Assembly: GCF_023008405.1 (NCBI RefSeq)
Contig: NZ_CP095376.1
Span: forward strand, 3,744,001 to 3,808,000
Source of the DNA: Amycolatopsis sp. FBCC-B4732
Lineage (GTDB): Bacteria; Actinomycetota; Actinomycetes; Mycobacteriales; Pseudonocardiaceae
Direction of reading: 5' to 3'
DNA length: 64,000 nt
In this document: positions 41,373 through 50,415 of the stretch, piece by piece
Numbering within the stretch: the stretch's first letter is position 1
Layout: each line of letters begins with the position of its first letter
Translations under genes and position numbers: made by a program
Notes under the pieces: model-generated
Told to the model about the DNA's origin: nothing
Databases searched by the model: none
What the model saw: only the letters and a program-made list of their open reading frames with translations

Positions 41373-42430
41373 GGTTCGTCCCCTTCGGGCGTCACGGCGT
41401 CCTTGCCTTCGGCGAACGCACCCTTCGCGGCCCCGATGCCGGCCTTCACACCCGCACCCGCGAGGAGCGGGCCGGCGCCGACCGAGGTGCCGAACATGGT
41501 CGTCAGCACGCGGTTGCTCGGCTGGAAGCCCTGGGCGACCGCGCCGAAACCGAACTTGGTCTCACCCGGCATCACGCCGACGCGCAGCTTGGTCGTGAAC
41601 TTGACGACGTTCGTCGAGAACTTCGCCAGGAACTCGATGAAGGTGTCGAGCAGCTTGCCGAACTTGCCCAGGTACGAGGTGACCTTCTTGAGCACCGTCG
41701 CGGCCTTGGCGATCGACGCCGTCATGGCGGCGGCGACCGTGCCGCCGAAGCTGATCACCGACGCGGCCAGCGCCGGCAGCCACAGCGTGATCAGCCAGGA
41801 CACCAGCTCGGTGATGATCCCCTTGATCACCTCTTCGATGACCACCATGACCATCGACCACATCTGCAGCACTTCGGCCACCGAGCCGGCGGCGGAGCCG
41901 ATGCCGCGGATGCCCGAGGAGAAGTCGCCGAGCGCTTCCTTCGCGGCGTTGCCCGCTTCGTCGACCCACTCGGCCAGCGCGGTGTCGCCGGTCTTCTCGA
42001 AGTCGTCGGCCAGCGCGACGAAGCCCTGCGCGATCGTCACGAAGTTCTCTGACGCGTGCCCGATCGCCGGGCCGTCGCCGGTGACCTGGTGCAGCGCGTC
42101 CTGCAGCGGCTGGACGAGCTCGAGCAGCATGTTCAGGCCGTGGCTGACGAGCCAGCCGATCGGGTCCATCGCGAAGGTGACCATGTCGCCCGCGGCGGCA
42201 CCGACGAACGCGGCCCCGTCGCCGACCAGCGCACCGCCCGCGGAGGCCAGCTCGCTCGGGTTGTCGGCCTGGAACGCCTGCTGGGCGTGCGCGCCGATCG
42301 ACTTGCCCGCCTTGTAGGCCGTGCCGGCCACCGGCACGTAACCGGCCGCGCGGTCGAGGTTCGCGCCCATGCTCTCGTCGTACGCCTCGACGTTCAGCGC
42401 GTCGGCGATGCTCTTCTTCGGCTCCGTCAT
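41303..42430 (-). CDS. large helical ESX/WXG-associated protein
   Basis: 375 residues, mostly helical, with Ala/Gly-rich hydrophobic stretches (ELASAGGALVGDGAAFVGAA, VIEEVIKGIITELVSWLITL, AAMTASIAKAATVLKKVTSY) resembling PPE-like or pore-forming substrates of type VII secretion. FAMDPIGWLVSHGLNMLLEL marks the region usually preceding a WXG-like helix pair. ATG 42430 overlaps the WXG100-like gene by 4 nt. No polymorphic toxin C-terminus was recognised. Confidence 0.65.
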   Translation of the reverse strand: MTEPKKSIADALNVEAYDESMGANLDRAAGYVPVAGTAYKAGKSIGAHAQQAFQADNPSELASAGGALVGDGAAFVGAAAGDMVTFAMDPIGWLVSHGLNMLLELVQPLQDALHQVTGDGPAIGHASENFVTIAQGFVALADDFEKTGDTALAEWVDEAGNAAKEALGDFSSGIRGIGSAAGSVAEVLQMWSMVMVVIEEVIKGIITELVSWLITLWLPALAASVISFGGTVAAAMTASIAKAATVLKKVTSYLGKFGKLLDTFIEFLAKFSTNVVKFTTKLRVGVMPGETKFGFGAVAQGFQPSNRVLTTMFGTSVGAGPLLAGAGVKAGIGAAKGAFAEGKDAVTPEGDEPWFDKSEIGGDRTPEETRKDLDI

Positions 42431-42765
42431 TCGCCCTGGCCCCCGACCGCGTCGATTTCCGCCTCGTAGCGCCCGAAGGCGATCTTGCCGGCGTCTTCCA
42501 TGCCCTGGTACATCTCCGCGGCCTTGGTCAGCTTCGTGGTGAAGCCGTCGACGCCGTCCTTGAGGTCGGTCAGCAGCGACCGCAGCTCGGTGAGGCGGTC
42601 GGTGTAGCCCTGCTTCGCGAACAGGCCGATCAGTCCCCAGGCCTCGTTCGTGACGTCGGCGGCGTCGATCTTGGCGCCGAACTTGTCCGCTTCACCCTCG
42701 TAGAAGGGCAATTGCCGGGCGTAGGCGTTGATCGCCCCGATGTTCGTCTGAATTCCGTCTGGCAT
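42427..42765 (-). CDS. WXG100/ESAT-6-like protein
   Basis: 112-residue two-helix protein with an N-terminal helix (INAYARQLPFYEGEADKFGA), a central turn, and a second helix (KLTKAAEMYQGMEDAGKIAF). There is no strict Trp-x-Gly; AWGLIGLFAKQGY occupies that place, as in the variant type VII family of Pseudonocardiales. It is likely secreted as a heterodimer or acts as chaperone for the larger product downstream. It lies 10 bp after the YbaB-like gene. Confidence 0.7.
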   Translation of the reverse strand: MPDGIQTNIGAINAYARQLPFYEGEADKFGAKIDAADVTNEAWGLIGLFAKQGYTDRLTELRSLLTDLKDGVDGFTTKLTKAAEMYQGMEDAGKIAFGRYEAEIDAVGGQGE

Positions 42766-42775
42766 CGCGGTTTCC

Positions 42776-43270
42776 CTAGGATCGGCGGAGGATGGGGCCC
42801 TGACCGAAGTCGTCGTCCTCGTCGGCGGCGGGCCGCCGGACGGGCCGCGACGGCTGCCGCGGCTGCGGTTCCGACGCGGGCTCGGGCGCCGCGGTTCCGA
42901 ACGCCTCGGTCTGGGCTTCGCGAACCTGCGCGGAGACGTCCACGCCGAACGAGTCGCCGAAGGCGTCGTCGACGATCCCGGCCTGCTGCTGCACGGCCCC
43001 GGCGACCGCGCGCCGGATGGTGTTCATGATCGTGGCGGCGAGCTGCCCCGGCTCGACGCGCGTGGCCCCGGCGGTGAGCCGCAGGTCGGTGATGGCCCCG
43101 CCCGCCCCGGCGGTCACGGTGACGGTCCCGTCCGGCGAGGTCACGGTGCTCTCCAGCCGCGCGACCCGTTCCTGCATGTCACCGACACCGGCGAACCGGG
43201 CCTCGGCCTGCCGCACCTTGCTGCGGAAGTTCTCGAACTGGGCGATCAGCTCGTCCATCTGGGCGGACAT
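42776..43270 (-). CDS. YbaB/EbfC family protein
   Basis: 164 residues. N-terminal helix ELIAQFENFRSKVRQAEARF, then the YbaB core (GTVTVTAGAGGAITDLRLTA, LAATIMNTIRRAVAGAVQQQ) and an acidic Pro/Arg tail. In actinomycetes YbaB-like proteins head ESX-substrate cassettes (EspL-like) rather than acting as nucleoid proteins. First gene of the cassette. Confidence 0.85.
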   Translation of the reverse strand: MSAQMDELIAQFENFRSKVRQAEARFAGVGDMQERVARLESTVTSPDGTVTVTAGAGGAITDLRLTAGATRVEPGQLAATIMNTIRRAVAGAVQQQAGIVDDAFGDSFGVDVSAQVREAQTEAFGTAAPEPASEPQPRQPSRPVRRPAADEDDDFGQGPILRRS

Positions 43271-43356
43271 GTGTCTCCCTTGCGCATTACGGGGGCGTTG
43301 TCCGCATCATGACAGATTCGCCCGTCGCCCGATCCGCTTTCGGCGGATCCCGGCGT

Positions 43357-43659
43357 TCAGAAGTCGACGAGCTCGACGGACACCGCGCAGGTGTCCCCCA
43401 CGTCGAGCCCCTCGGCTTCGCGGACGGCCCGCTTGACAGGCAGCACGTAGGCGCCGCGCGCGCTGTCCGGGAAGATCGACGTCCGCCACCCGGTCCCGCC
43501 GACGGTCACCCGGACGCGCACGGAACCGAACCCGCGCCGCGGGCCCGCGGTGAGCTCGCGGATGTCTTCCGAAGCGTCGGCGGGCAGCGTCACGAAGACC
43601 CAGGTCTCGGTGCGCCGGGCGGACCACTCCCAGAGCTCGGCTTCGAAGACGACGTTCAC
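43357..43659 (-). CDS. DUF1905 domain protein
   Basis: 100-residue beta-barrel-like domain: FEAELWEWSARRTETWVFVT, GFGSVRVRVTVGGTGWRTSI, AYVLPVKRAVREAEGLDVGD. DUF1905 proteins are small, widespread and of unknown function. It lies 7 bp after a secreted-protein gene in the same direction. Confidence 0.85.
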   Translation of the reverse strand: MNVVFEAELWEWSARRTETWVFVTLPADASEDIRELTAGPRRGFGSVRVRVTVGGTGWRTSIFPDSARGAYVLPVKRAVREAEGLDVGDTCAVSVELVDF

Positions 43660-43666
43660 GGCCGGG

Positions 43667-44275
43667 TCAGTGGCAGGGCGGCCGGTAGTGGTCGACGCGC
43701 AGGCCGCGGAACTCGAGCTCGTTGGGCGTCTTCCCGACGAACACCAGCCCGCGCGCCTCCGGCAGCGCCGAGGCGAACGAATACGGCGGGGTCCCCAGCT
43801 CGGGCAGCGACGTCCACCGATCGGGTGCGAACCCGAAGAACTTCGTGACCAGCCGCCCGTGGGTGGAGGGCACCAGCGTCAGCCACTTGTCGCCGCCGCT
43901 CCAGTGCGACGCCGGGCGCAGCTGGACGTACAGGTCGTCGCTCGCCCGGTAGGTCAGCCAGAACCCGGCCGAGTGCGAAAGGTCGGCCTGCGCTTCGAAC
44001 TCGTTCGCCAGCCACAGCACGGCGACGTGCCACTCGGCGCCGACGAACGACACCTTCGCCGTGTAGCGGTGGTGGTCGCGGACGAGCAGGCTCCCGGTCG
44101 CCGGGACGGTGGCGCCCTCACCGCTGGCCAGCCACTGCTGGTACCGGTCGATCGACGGCGTCGCGCACTCGCGGCCCGCGGGCGCGGCACCGGCGGGCGG
44201 TGGGGCGAGCAAAGGGAAAACCAGCAGGGCAGCGATTGCCGAGAGCGTCCTGGCGAAGGGGAACCGACCGCGCAT
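43667..44275 (-). CDS. secreted protein of unknown function
   Basis: 202 residues with a Sec signal (FARTLSAIAALLVFPLLAPP, cleavage after AGAAPA). The mature part is strand-rich (RYTAKVSFVGAEWHVAVLWL, FWLTYRASDDLYVQLRPASH) with two Cys (RECATPS and the C-terminal PPCH) that could pair. No family recognised. Probably co-transcribed with the DUF1905 gene. Confidence 0.7.
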   Translation of the reverse strand: MRGRFPFARTLSAIAALLVFPLLAPPPAGAAPAGRECATPSIDRYQQWLASGEGATVPATGSLLVRDHHRYTAKVSFVGAEWHVAVLWLANEFEAQADLSHSAGFWLTYRASDDLYVQLRPASHWSGGDKWLTLVPSTHGRLVTKFFGFAPDRWTSLPELGTPPYSFASALPEARGLVFVGKTPNELEFRGLRVDHYRPPCH

Positions 44276-44432
44276 TCCCGGGAAACTAGCACAGGAAAGG
44301 GCCCTTTCCCGCTGTTCACGACCGCCCGGCCGGGCGGCTGGGCCGGACGGCTAGGCTCGGCGTCGGCGAAAACGACCATCATCGCCGACGCCGAACGGCG
44401 GGCAAGTGCACCACGACGCGGGAGAACAACCC

Positions 44433-46094
44433 ATGCTGGACCGAGCGGTCATCGACGCCCTCTTCCCTGCCGACCTGCCCGAACCGGGGCACTGGGAGGA
44501 GCGCTACCCCGCCCGGCAGCTGCCCGAGGGCGCGCTGGTCACGCGCTTCGGCCCATCGCCGACCGGGTTCGTGCACATCGGCGGCATCTACACCGCCACC
44601 ATCGACCAGGACGTCGCCCGCCGCAGCGGCGGCCGCTACCTCGTGCGGGTCGAGGACACCGACCAGTCCCGCGAGGTCGAAGGCGCACTGGCGCAGTTCG
44701 AGCGCGGCTTCGCCTACTTCCACCTCGCCGCCGACGAGGATCTGGACCGCGGCGGCGCCTACGGGCCCTACCAGCAGTCCGCCCGCGAAGAGATCTACCT
44801 GACCTTCGTGCGCGACCTCCTCCGCCAGGGCAAGGCGTACCTCGACTTCGCCACCAAGGACGAGCTCGCCGCCATCACCCAGCGGCAGCAGGCCACCAAG
44901 CTCCCCACCGGCTACTACGGCAGCTGGGCCATCTGGCGCGACGCCGACCCGGCCGACGTCCAGGCCAAGCTCGACGCGGGCGACCCGTACGTCGTGCGGT
45001 TCCGCGTCCCTGAGGACGCCACTGCCGCCGGGGCCCGCGCCCGGTTCACCGACGCCATCCGCGGTCCGCTGGAAGCCGAGGCCAACCGCAACGACGTCGT
45101 CATCCTCAAGAGCTCCGACCAGAGCCCGCGGCTGCCGACCTACCACTTCGCGCACGCCGTCGACGACCACCTGATGCGGGTCAACCTGGTGATCCGCGGC
45201 GACGAGTGGATCTCGTCGGTGCCGGTGCACCAGCAGCTGTTCGCCGCGCTCGGCTTCGAGCCGATCACCTACGCGCACATCGCGCCGCTGATGAAGCAGG
45301 ACGGCGGCAGCAAGCGCAAGCTGTCCAAGCGGAAGGACCCGGAGGCGTCCGTCGACTTCTACATCGAAGCCGGCTACCCCACCGAGGCCGTCCTCTACTA
45401 CCTGCGCGGCCTGGCCAACGGCCGGCTCGCCGAGCTGCCGCTCGAGCAGGCGCTCACCGAGCCGATCAACCTCGCCGAGTGCGGGGTCGCCGGCCCGCTC
45501 GTCGACCTGGTCAAGCTCGACGACATCGCCGCCGACCACATCGCGACGCTCTCCGGCCCGGCGATCCTGGCGGCGGTCCGCACCTGGGCCGAGCGGTTCG
45601 ACAAGGAGCTGCTGGCGGTCCTCGACGCCGAGCCGGAACTCGCATTGCGGGCGCTCGCCGTCGAGCGCGACGGCGCCGAGAACCCGCGCAAGGACCTCAA
45701 GAAGTGGAGCGAATTCCGCGCCGTCTACGGGTTCTTCTTCCCGCAGCTGCACGCGGCGGTGACCGGGGCGGACGACGAGCGCATCGCCGCGCTCGGCGTC
45801 GACAGCGCGGTCGTGCAGGCCGTGGCGCGCGACTTCTCGGCCGATTACCGGCAGCTCGACGACGGCAGCGAGTGGTTCGACCAGATCCGCGCGGTCGCCG
45901 CCAAGCACGGTTTCGCCCGCAACGCCAAGGAGTTCAAGAAGAACCCGGAAGGGTTCCCGGGCTCGATCCGCGAAGCGTCGCAGATCATCCGCATCGCGCT
46001 GTCGGGCTCCACGCGCAGCCCGGACCTGCACGCCATCAGCCAGGCGCTGGGCCGCGACGAGGTCCTGGCGCGGATCGCCGCGCTGACCAAGTAG
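44433..46094 (+). CDS. glutamyl-tRNA synthetase-like class I ligase (atypical paralogue)
   Basis: 553 residues. The class I catalytic domain has the HIGH equivalent HIGG (FGPSPTGFVHIGGIYTATID, His48), DQSREVEGALAQFERGF, LVIRGDEWISSVPVHQQLFA and the KMSKS equivalent KLSKR near 296. A C-terminal helical anticodon-binding region is present (ending DLHAISQALGRDEVLARIAA). It is longer than the usual housekeeping GltX and has an N-terminal extension of about 35 residues, as in clostridial-type GluRS. It stands alone among unrelated genes, so it is probably a second copy (drug-tolerant synthetase or a glutamylating enzyme). Confidence 0.82.
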   Translation: MLDRAVIDALFPADLPEPGHWEERYPARQLPEGALVTRFGPSPTGFVHIGGIYTATIDQDVARRSGGRYLVRVEDTDQSREVEGALAQFERGFAYFHLAADEDLDRGGAYGPYQQSAREEIYLTFVRDLLRQGKAYLDFATKDELAAITQRQQATKLPTGYYGSWAIWRDADPADVQAKLDAGDPYVVRFRVPEDATAAGARARFTDAIRGPLEAEANRNDVVILKSSDQSPRLPTYHFAHAVDDHLMRVNLVIRGDEWISSVPVHQQLFAALGFEPITYAHIAPLMKQDGGSKRKLSKRKDPEASVDFYIEAGYPTEAVLYYLRGLANGRLAELPLEQALTEPINLAECGVAGPLVDLVKLDDIAADHIATLSGPAILAAVRTWAERFDKELLAVLDAEPELALRALAVERDGAENPRKDLKKWSEFRAVYGFFFPQLHAAVTGADDERIAALGVDSAVVQAVARDFSADYRQLDDGSEWFDQIRAVAAKHGFARNAKEFKKNPEGFPGSIREASQIIRIALSGSTRSPDLHAISQALGRDEVLARIAALTK

Positions 46095-46100
46095 CGGCCG

Positions 46101-46793
46101 CTACCCGGCGAGGCGGGAACGGTCGTTCAGCACGGCCCAGACGACCTTCCCGCCCGACCAGGACCGGCTGCAGCCCCACGTGCGGGCCAGCTGCGCGACG
46201 AGCTTCAGCCCCATGCCGGGTTCGAACGGGGAGAGCCGTTCGAGCAGCACCGCCGGGCGCGTGTCCTGGTCGCCCACGGCCACCGTGCACACGCCCCGGC
46301 GCAGGTCGAGCCGCAGCCGCGGTTCCGAGGTGGTGTGCCGCAGCACGTTCTCGACGAGTTCGGTGGCGATGAACCGGGCGTCTTCGGCGAGCTCGGGCAC
46401 GCCCCACGCGGCCAGCTCACCGCTGACGAAGTCGCGGACCAGCGCCGAGCTGCCCGCGGCGCGGGCGAAGGTGCGTTCGCTGCGCTGCCGCACCGGGTGG
46501 TCCGGCGCCGCCACCGCGGCGGCCAGGTCGGCGTCGGCCGCCACGACCGTGAACGGGATGCCGGGCCATTCGCCGATCCGCCTGGCGATCAGCGAGAACA
46601 CGCCGGCCAGGGACGCTTCGACGATCGCCAGCGCCCGGATGTCGACCACCAGGCCCGCCGGCGCTTCCGTCGCGATCTCGAGCAGGCCGTCGCGCAGCGC
46701 CGGGTACGACGCAGGGGCGAGCTCACCCGTGACGGTGACGACGGTGACCTCTTCGTGGCTGCCGACGGCCAGGTGCACCGCAGAAACCGTCAT
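46101..46793 (-). CDS. STAS-HATPase fusion, anti-sigma regulatory protein
   Basis: 230 residues. The N-terminal STAS-like domain (VTVVTVTGELAPASYPALRD, GLVVDIRALAIVEASLAGVF) lacks the phospho-Ser context of SpoIIAA. A C-terminal GHKL ATPase of the anti-sigma type follows (ELAEDARFIATELVENVLRH with the N-box, then PFEPGMGLKLVAQLARTWG). Such fusions modulate SigB-like sigma factors by partner switching. ATG 46793 follows GGTGG; an upstream GTG adds a low-complexity stretch. It is convergent with the GluRS-like gene. Confidence 0.82.
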   Translation of the reverse strand: MTVSAVHLAVGSHEEVTVVTVTGELAPASYPALRDGLLEIATEAPAGLVVDIRALAIVEASLAGVFSLIARRIGEWPGIPFTVVAADADLAAAVAAPDHPVRQRSERTFARAAGSSALVRDFVSGELAAWGVPELAEDARFIATELVENVLRHTTSEPRLRLDLRRGVCTVAVGDQDTRPAVLLERLSPFEPGMGLKLVAQLARTWGCSRSWSGGKVVWAVLNDRSRLAG

Positions 46794-46981
46794 TGCCACC
46801 CCACCGCTCCCCCGCTTCCCGCGGTCGCCGCCGCCGAGGGCGCACACCTGGGGTTGTACGGTAGCCGACACACCACACCACGACGAATAACCCCCGGCCC
46901 GCGGCCTAAACCTGCCCGGACCGCGCGACGTCCGGAGTGTCCTCGGTGCCGGACTCCCGGCGGACGTGGCATGCTCGACGC

Positions 46982-47374
46982 GTGACCACCTGGATCGACG
47001 TGATCAACTTTGTGCGGACGCGGTACGAAGTCCTGGAAGAGTCGGACGGCTGGCTGCGGTTCCGGCTGCACGGCCCGAGCGACCGGACCCAGCAGGCGAC
47101 GGTCCACCACCTGGCCGAACTCGACGGCGGCTCGTGGATCGAGATCTCCTCGCCGGTCGGCTGGGCCGACTCCGTCGACCTGCGGAAGCTCCTCGAGCTC
47201 GCCGGCGGTTCGGCGGTCGGCGGCGCGGCCGTGGTGGACGGCGTCGCCCTGCTCAAGCACACCGTCCCACTGGAGGACCTCAGCATCCAGGAGGAGTTCG
47301 AGCGGCCCCTCAAGGCCGTCGTCGCGCGCGCGGACGCCTTCGAGCACGAACTGACGGCGGCCGACGAGTTCTGA
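46982..47374 (+). CDS. conserved YbjN/T3S-chaperone-like protein
   Basis: 130 residues: TTWIDVINFVRTRYEVLEES, WLRFRLHGPSDRTQQATVHH, EISSPVGWADSVDLRKLLEL. The alternation of one helix with antiparallel strands resembles the YbjN/type III chaperone fold; function unknown. Start GTG 46982. Cytosolic, single gene. Confidence 0.7.
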   Translation: MTTWIDVINFVRTRYEVLEESDGWLRFRLHGPSDRTQQATVHHLAELDGGSWIEISSPVGWADSVDLRKLLELAGGSAVGGAAVVDGVALLKHTVPLEDLSIQEEFERPLKAVVARADAFEHELTAADEF

Positions 47375-47500
47375 CCGTCCACAAGGGACGCCCCGGCACC
47401 GCTCCCGTCCCCAGTGGACGGGACGCCGGTGCGCCCCACGGCGAGCGGTCGGGCATGCTTGTCCCCGGTGTCAGCGGCCGAGGGGACGAGAGGGCGAGAA

Positions 47501-49483
47501 ATGGGTGTTTCACCCGATTTGACCATTCCGGCGAAGGTCGACAGCCCGGTTCCGCCGAAGCCGCCGGCGTCCGGCGCCGCCCGGTGGCTGCTGGAGCACC
47601 GGGTCGCCCCGATCGGCCGCGCCGGCGCCGAGGACCAGGGCACCCCGCAGGCCTGGTGGAAGGTCATGTGCCTGACCGGCGTGGACTACTTCTCCACGCT
47701 CTCCTACCTGCCCGGCATCGCCGCGCTCGCCGCCGGAGCGCTCTCGCCGCTGGCCACGCTGCTCATCGTCGCGCTCACCCTGCTCGGGATGCTGCCGATG
47801 TACCGCCGGGTCGCCCGGGAAAGCCCGCACGGGCAGGGTTCGGTGGCGATGCTGGAGAACCTGCTGCCGTTCTGGCGCGGGAAGCTCTTCGTGCTCACGC
47901 TGCTCGGGTTCGTGGCGACGTCGTGGATCATCACGATCACGCTGTCCTCGGCCGACGCCACCGTGCACATGCTGGAAAACCCGTACCTGCCGGGCTTCCT
48001 GCACGGCCACGCCGTCCTCATCACCGTCGTGCTGCTGCTGATCCTCGGCGGGGTGTTCCTGCTCGGCTTCAGCGAGGCCGTCGGGGTCGCCATCCCGCTC
48101 GTCGCGGTGTTCCTGGTGCTCAACGCCGTGGTCACCGTCGCCGGGGTCATCGACCTGCTCGGCGATTCCGCGGCCCTGTCCCACTGGACCGACGCGCTGA
48201 CCGCGGGTGGCGGCGGGTTCGGCGGCATCGTCGGCCCGGCCGTGCTCGCCTTCCCGCTGCTCGTGCTCGGGCTGTCCGGCTTCGAGACCGGCGTCAGCAT
48301 GATGCCGCTGGTCGCCGCGGACGGGAAGTCCGCCGAGGAGAAGCTGGAGTCGCGGATCCGCAACACGCGGAAGCTGCTCACCGTCGCCGCGCTGATCATG
48401 TCCGTGTTCCTCATCGCGACCAGCTTCGTCACCACCGTGCTGATCCCGGCCGACGCGTTCAAGGACGGCGGCGAGGCCAACGGCCGCGCGATGGCCTACC
48501 TCGCGCACCACGAACTGGGCGAGATCTTCGGGACCGCCTACGACATCAGCAGCGTCCTCATCCTGTGGTTCGCCGGCGCGTCGGCGATGGCCGGGCTGAT
48601 CAACATCGTACCGCGGTACCTGCCCGCCTACGGCATGGCGCCGGAGTGGGGCCGCGCCGTCCGGCCGGTCGTGCTCGTCTACACCGCGATCAGCATCCTC
48701 ATCACCATCGCGTTCGGCGCCGACGTCAACGCCCAAGCCGGCGCCTACGCGACCGGCATCCTCGCGATGATGGTCTCGGGCGCGGTCGCGGTCAGCATCT
48801 CCGCGATCCGGCGCCGCCACCGCGGTGCCGCCACCGGCTTCGTCGTGCTGACGCTCGTGCTGCTCTACGCGCTCGTCGAGAACGTCATCGAGAAGCCGGA
48901 CGGGATCGCCATCTCGGCGCTGTTCATCCTGGGGATCATCGTCGTCTCGCTGGTTTCGCGGGTCACGCGGACCACCGAGCTGCGCGCCGAGCACATCGAG
49001 TTCGACGACGAGGCGCGCCGGTTCATCGCCGACTCGCTGGCCCACGACGGCGCCCTCAACATCATCGCGAACAAGCGCCAGGGCGGCGACCACGCCGAGT
49101 ACTCCGCCAAGGAAGCCGAACAGCGCGGCATGAACCCCGTGCCCGGGGCGGCCGACATCCTGTTCCTCGAGATCGACGTCGTGGACCCGTCGGAGTTCAG
49201 CAACGTGCTGCAGGTGCGGGGCGTCGACGTCGACGGCTACCGGATCCTCCGCACCGCCAGCCCGGCGGCGCCGAACGCGATCGCCGCGATCCTGCTGACC
49301 CTGCGCGACGTCACCGGCGTCCGGCCCCGCTGCTACTTCGAGTGGTCCGAAGGAAACCCGCTGGGGCACCTGTTCCGCTACCTGCTCCTCGGCCGCGGCG
49401 ACACCGCGCCGGTCGTCCGGGAGATCATCCGCAGCAGCGAGAAAGATCCCGACCGACGGCCCGGCATCCACGTCGGCGGCTGA
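47501..49483 (+). CDS. APC family permease with large cytosolic C-terminus
   Basis: 660-residue transporter with about 12 membrane helices in residues 45-500 ([60 protein letters not shown]). A cytosolic domain of about 150 residues follows ([40 protein letters not shown]). APC carriers of this size move amino acids or, in the KimA/KUP branch, K+. The sequence does not decide between these. GAGAGGG lies before ATG 47501. A DinB-like gene follows 12 bp downstream. Confidence 0.82.
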   Translation: MGVSPDLTIPAKVDSPVPPKPPASGAARWLLEHRVAPIGRAGAEDQGTPQAWWKVMCLTGVDYFSTLSYLPGIAALAAGALSPLATLLIVALTLLGMLPMYRRVARESPHGQGSVAMLENLLPFWRGKLFVLTLLGFVATSWIITITLSSADATVHMLENPYLPGFLHGHAVLITVVLLLILGGVFLLGFSEAVGVAIPLVAVFLVLNAVVTVAGVIDLLGDSAALSHWTDALTAGGGGFGGIVGPAVLAFPLLVLGLSGFETGVSMMPLVAADGKSAEEKLESRIRNTRKLLTVAALIMSVFLIATSFVTTVLIPADAFKDGGEANGRAMAYLAHHELGEIFGTAYDISSVLILWFAGASAMAGLINIVPRYLPAYGMAPEWGRAVRPVVLVYTAISILITIAFGADVNAQAGAYATGILAMMVSGAVAVSISAIRRRHRGAATGFVVLTLVLLYALVENVIEKPDGIAISALFILGIIVVSLVSRVTRTTELRAEHIEFDDEARRFIADSLAHDGALNIIANKRQGGDHAEYSAKEAEQRGMNPVPGAADILFLEIDVVDPSEFSNVLQVRGVDVDGYRILRTASPAAPNAIAAILLTLRDVTGVRPRCYFEWSEGNPLGHLFRYLLLGRGDTAPVVREIIRSSEKDPDRRPGIHVGG

Positions 49484-49495
49484 GAGGAGATCCCG

Positions 49496-49975
49496 ATGGG
49501 TTCGTTCGACGTGCCACTGGACGGCGAACGCGGCCAGCTCGAGGCCTTCCTGGAGGAACACCGCGGCGCCATGGAGGCCGCTCTCGACGGCCTCACCGAG
49601 GACCAGGCCCGCCGCCGGCTCGTTCCGTCGGCGACGACGCTGCTCGGACTGCTCAAGCACGTCACGTGGATGCAGCGCGTGTGGTTCGAGGAGTGCGTCG
49701 GCGGCAAGTCCCGCGGCGAGCTCGGCCTGGTCGCGAGTCCGGACGAGTCGTTCCGGCTCGCCGACGGCGACACCATCGCTTCGGTCACCGCGGCCCACCG
49801 GGAAGCCTGTGCCACGGCCCGGAAGGCGGTCGCGGACCTGTCACTCGACGCCGTCGTGACCGGTCACCGCACCGGACCGCGCACGGTGCGCTGGGTGTAC
49901 CTGCAGGTGCTGCGGGAGCTGGCCCAGCACGGCGGGCACGCCGACATCCTGCGCGAGCAGATCCTCGCCGGCTGA
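49496..49975 (+). CDS. DinB/DUF664 family protein
   Basis: 159-residue four-helix bundle. Helix 1 EAFLEEHRGAMEAALDGLTE, ATTLLGLLKHVTWMQRVWFE (metal His), and C-terminal LRELAQHGGHADILREQILA (second His cluster) give the three-His metal site of the DinB/mycothiol-dependent superfamily. Likely a mycothiol- or metal-dependent detoxification enzyme. It lies 12 bp after the APC permease. Confidence 0.88.
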   Translation: MGSFDVPLDGERGQLEAFLEEHRGAMEAALDGLTEDQARRRLVPSATTLLGLLKHVTWMQRVWFEECVGGKSRGELGLVASPDESFRLADGDTIASVTAAHREACATARKAVADLSLDAVVTGHRTGPRTVRWVYLQVLRELAQHGGHADILREQILAG

Positions 49976-50043
49976 GACGGCGCTTCGCGACGAGGGCGAG
50001 GTACCGTCGGCCGAGCGGTCGTGCCCCCGGGAACTCGCGTAGC

Positions 50044-50415
50044 TCAGCGGGCCGCGGGCGGCGGTCCCGCACGCCGGACCGGAGCGCGGGCCGGGGCCGG
50101 GGCGCGACCCGCCGGCGGACGCGGGCCCCGCGCCTGCTGCCGGACAGGGGGGCGACCGGGATCGCGGGCCGGCGGCCTCGCCTGGGCCTGGCGGACCGGG
50201 CGGCGCGCGGGTTCGGGCGGGGGCGGGCCCGGGCGGTTGGCCCACGAGTCGAACAGGAGGATCAGGCCCGCGAAGACCGCGCAGCCCAGTCCCAGCAGGA
50301 CGTTGACCAGGGAACCGAGGATTCCGGCGACCAGCAGCACCGGCAGCACGGCCATCAGGCAGTACGGGTCGATCCGGCCGAACTTCCGGCGCGACCGCCC
50401 CTCGCGCGAGCTCAT
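50044..50415 (-). CDS. small membrane protein with Pro/Arg/Ala-rich tail
   Basis: 123 residues. A charged N-terminus (SSREGRSRRKFGRIDPYCL), one or two hydrophobic helices (MAVLPVLLVAGILGSLVNVL, GLGCAVFAGLILLFDSW), then 60 residues of Pro/Arg/Ala low complexity. ATG 50415 overlaps the K+ channel stop (ATGA), so it is co-translated and may be an accessory subunit. Function unknown. Confidence 0.65.
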   Translation of the reverse strand: MSSREGRSRRKFGRIDPYCLMAVLPVLLVAGILGSLVNVLLGLGCAVFAGLILLFDSWANRPGPPPPEPARRPVRQAQARPPARDPGRPPVRQQARGPRPPAGRAPAPARAPVRRAGPPPAAR

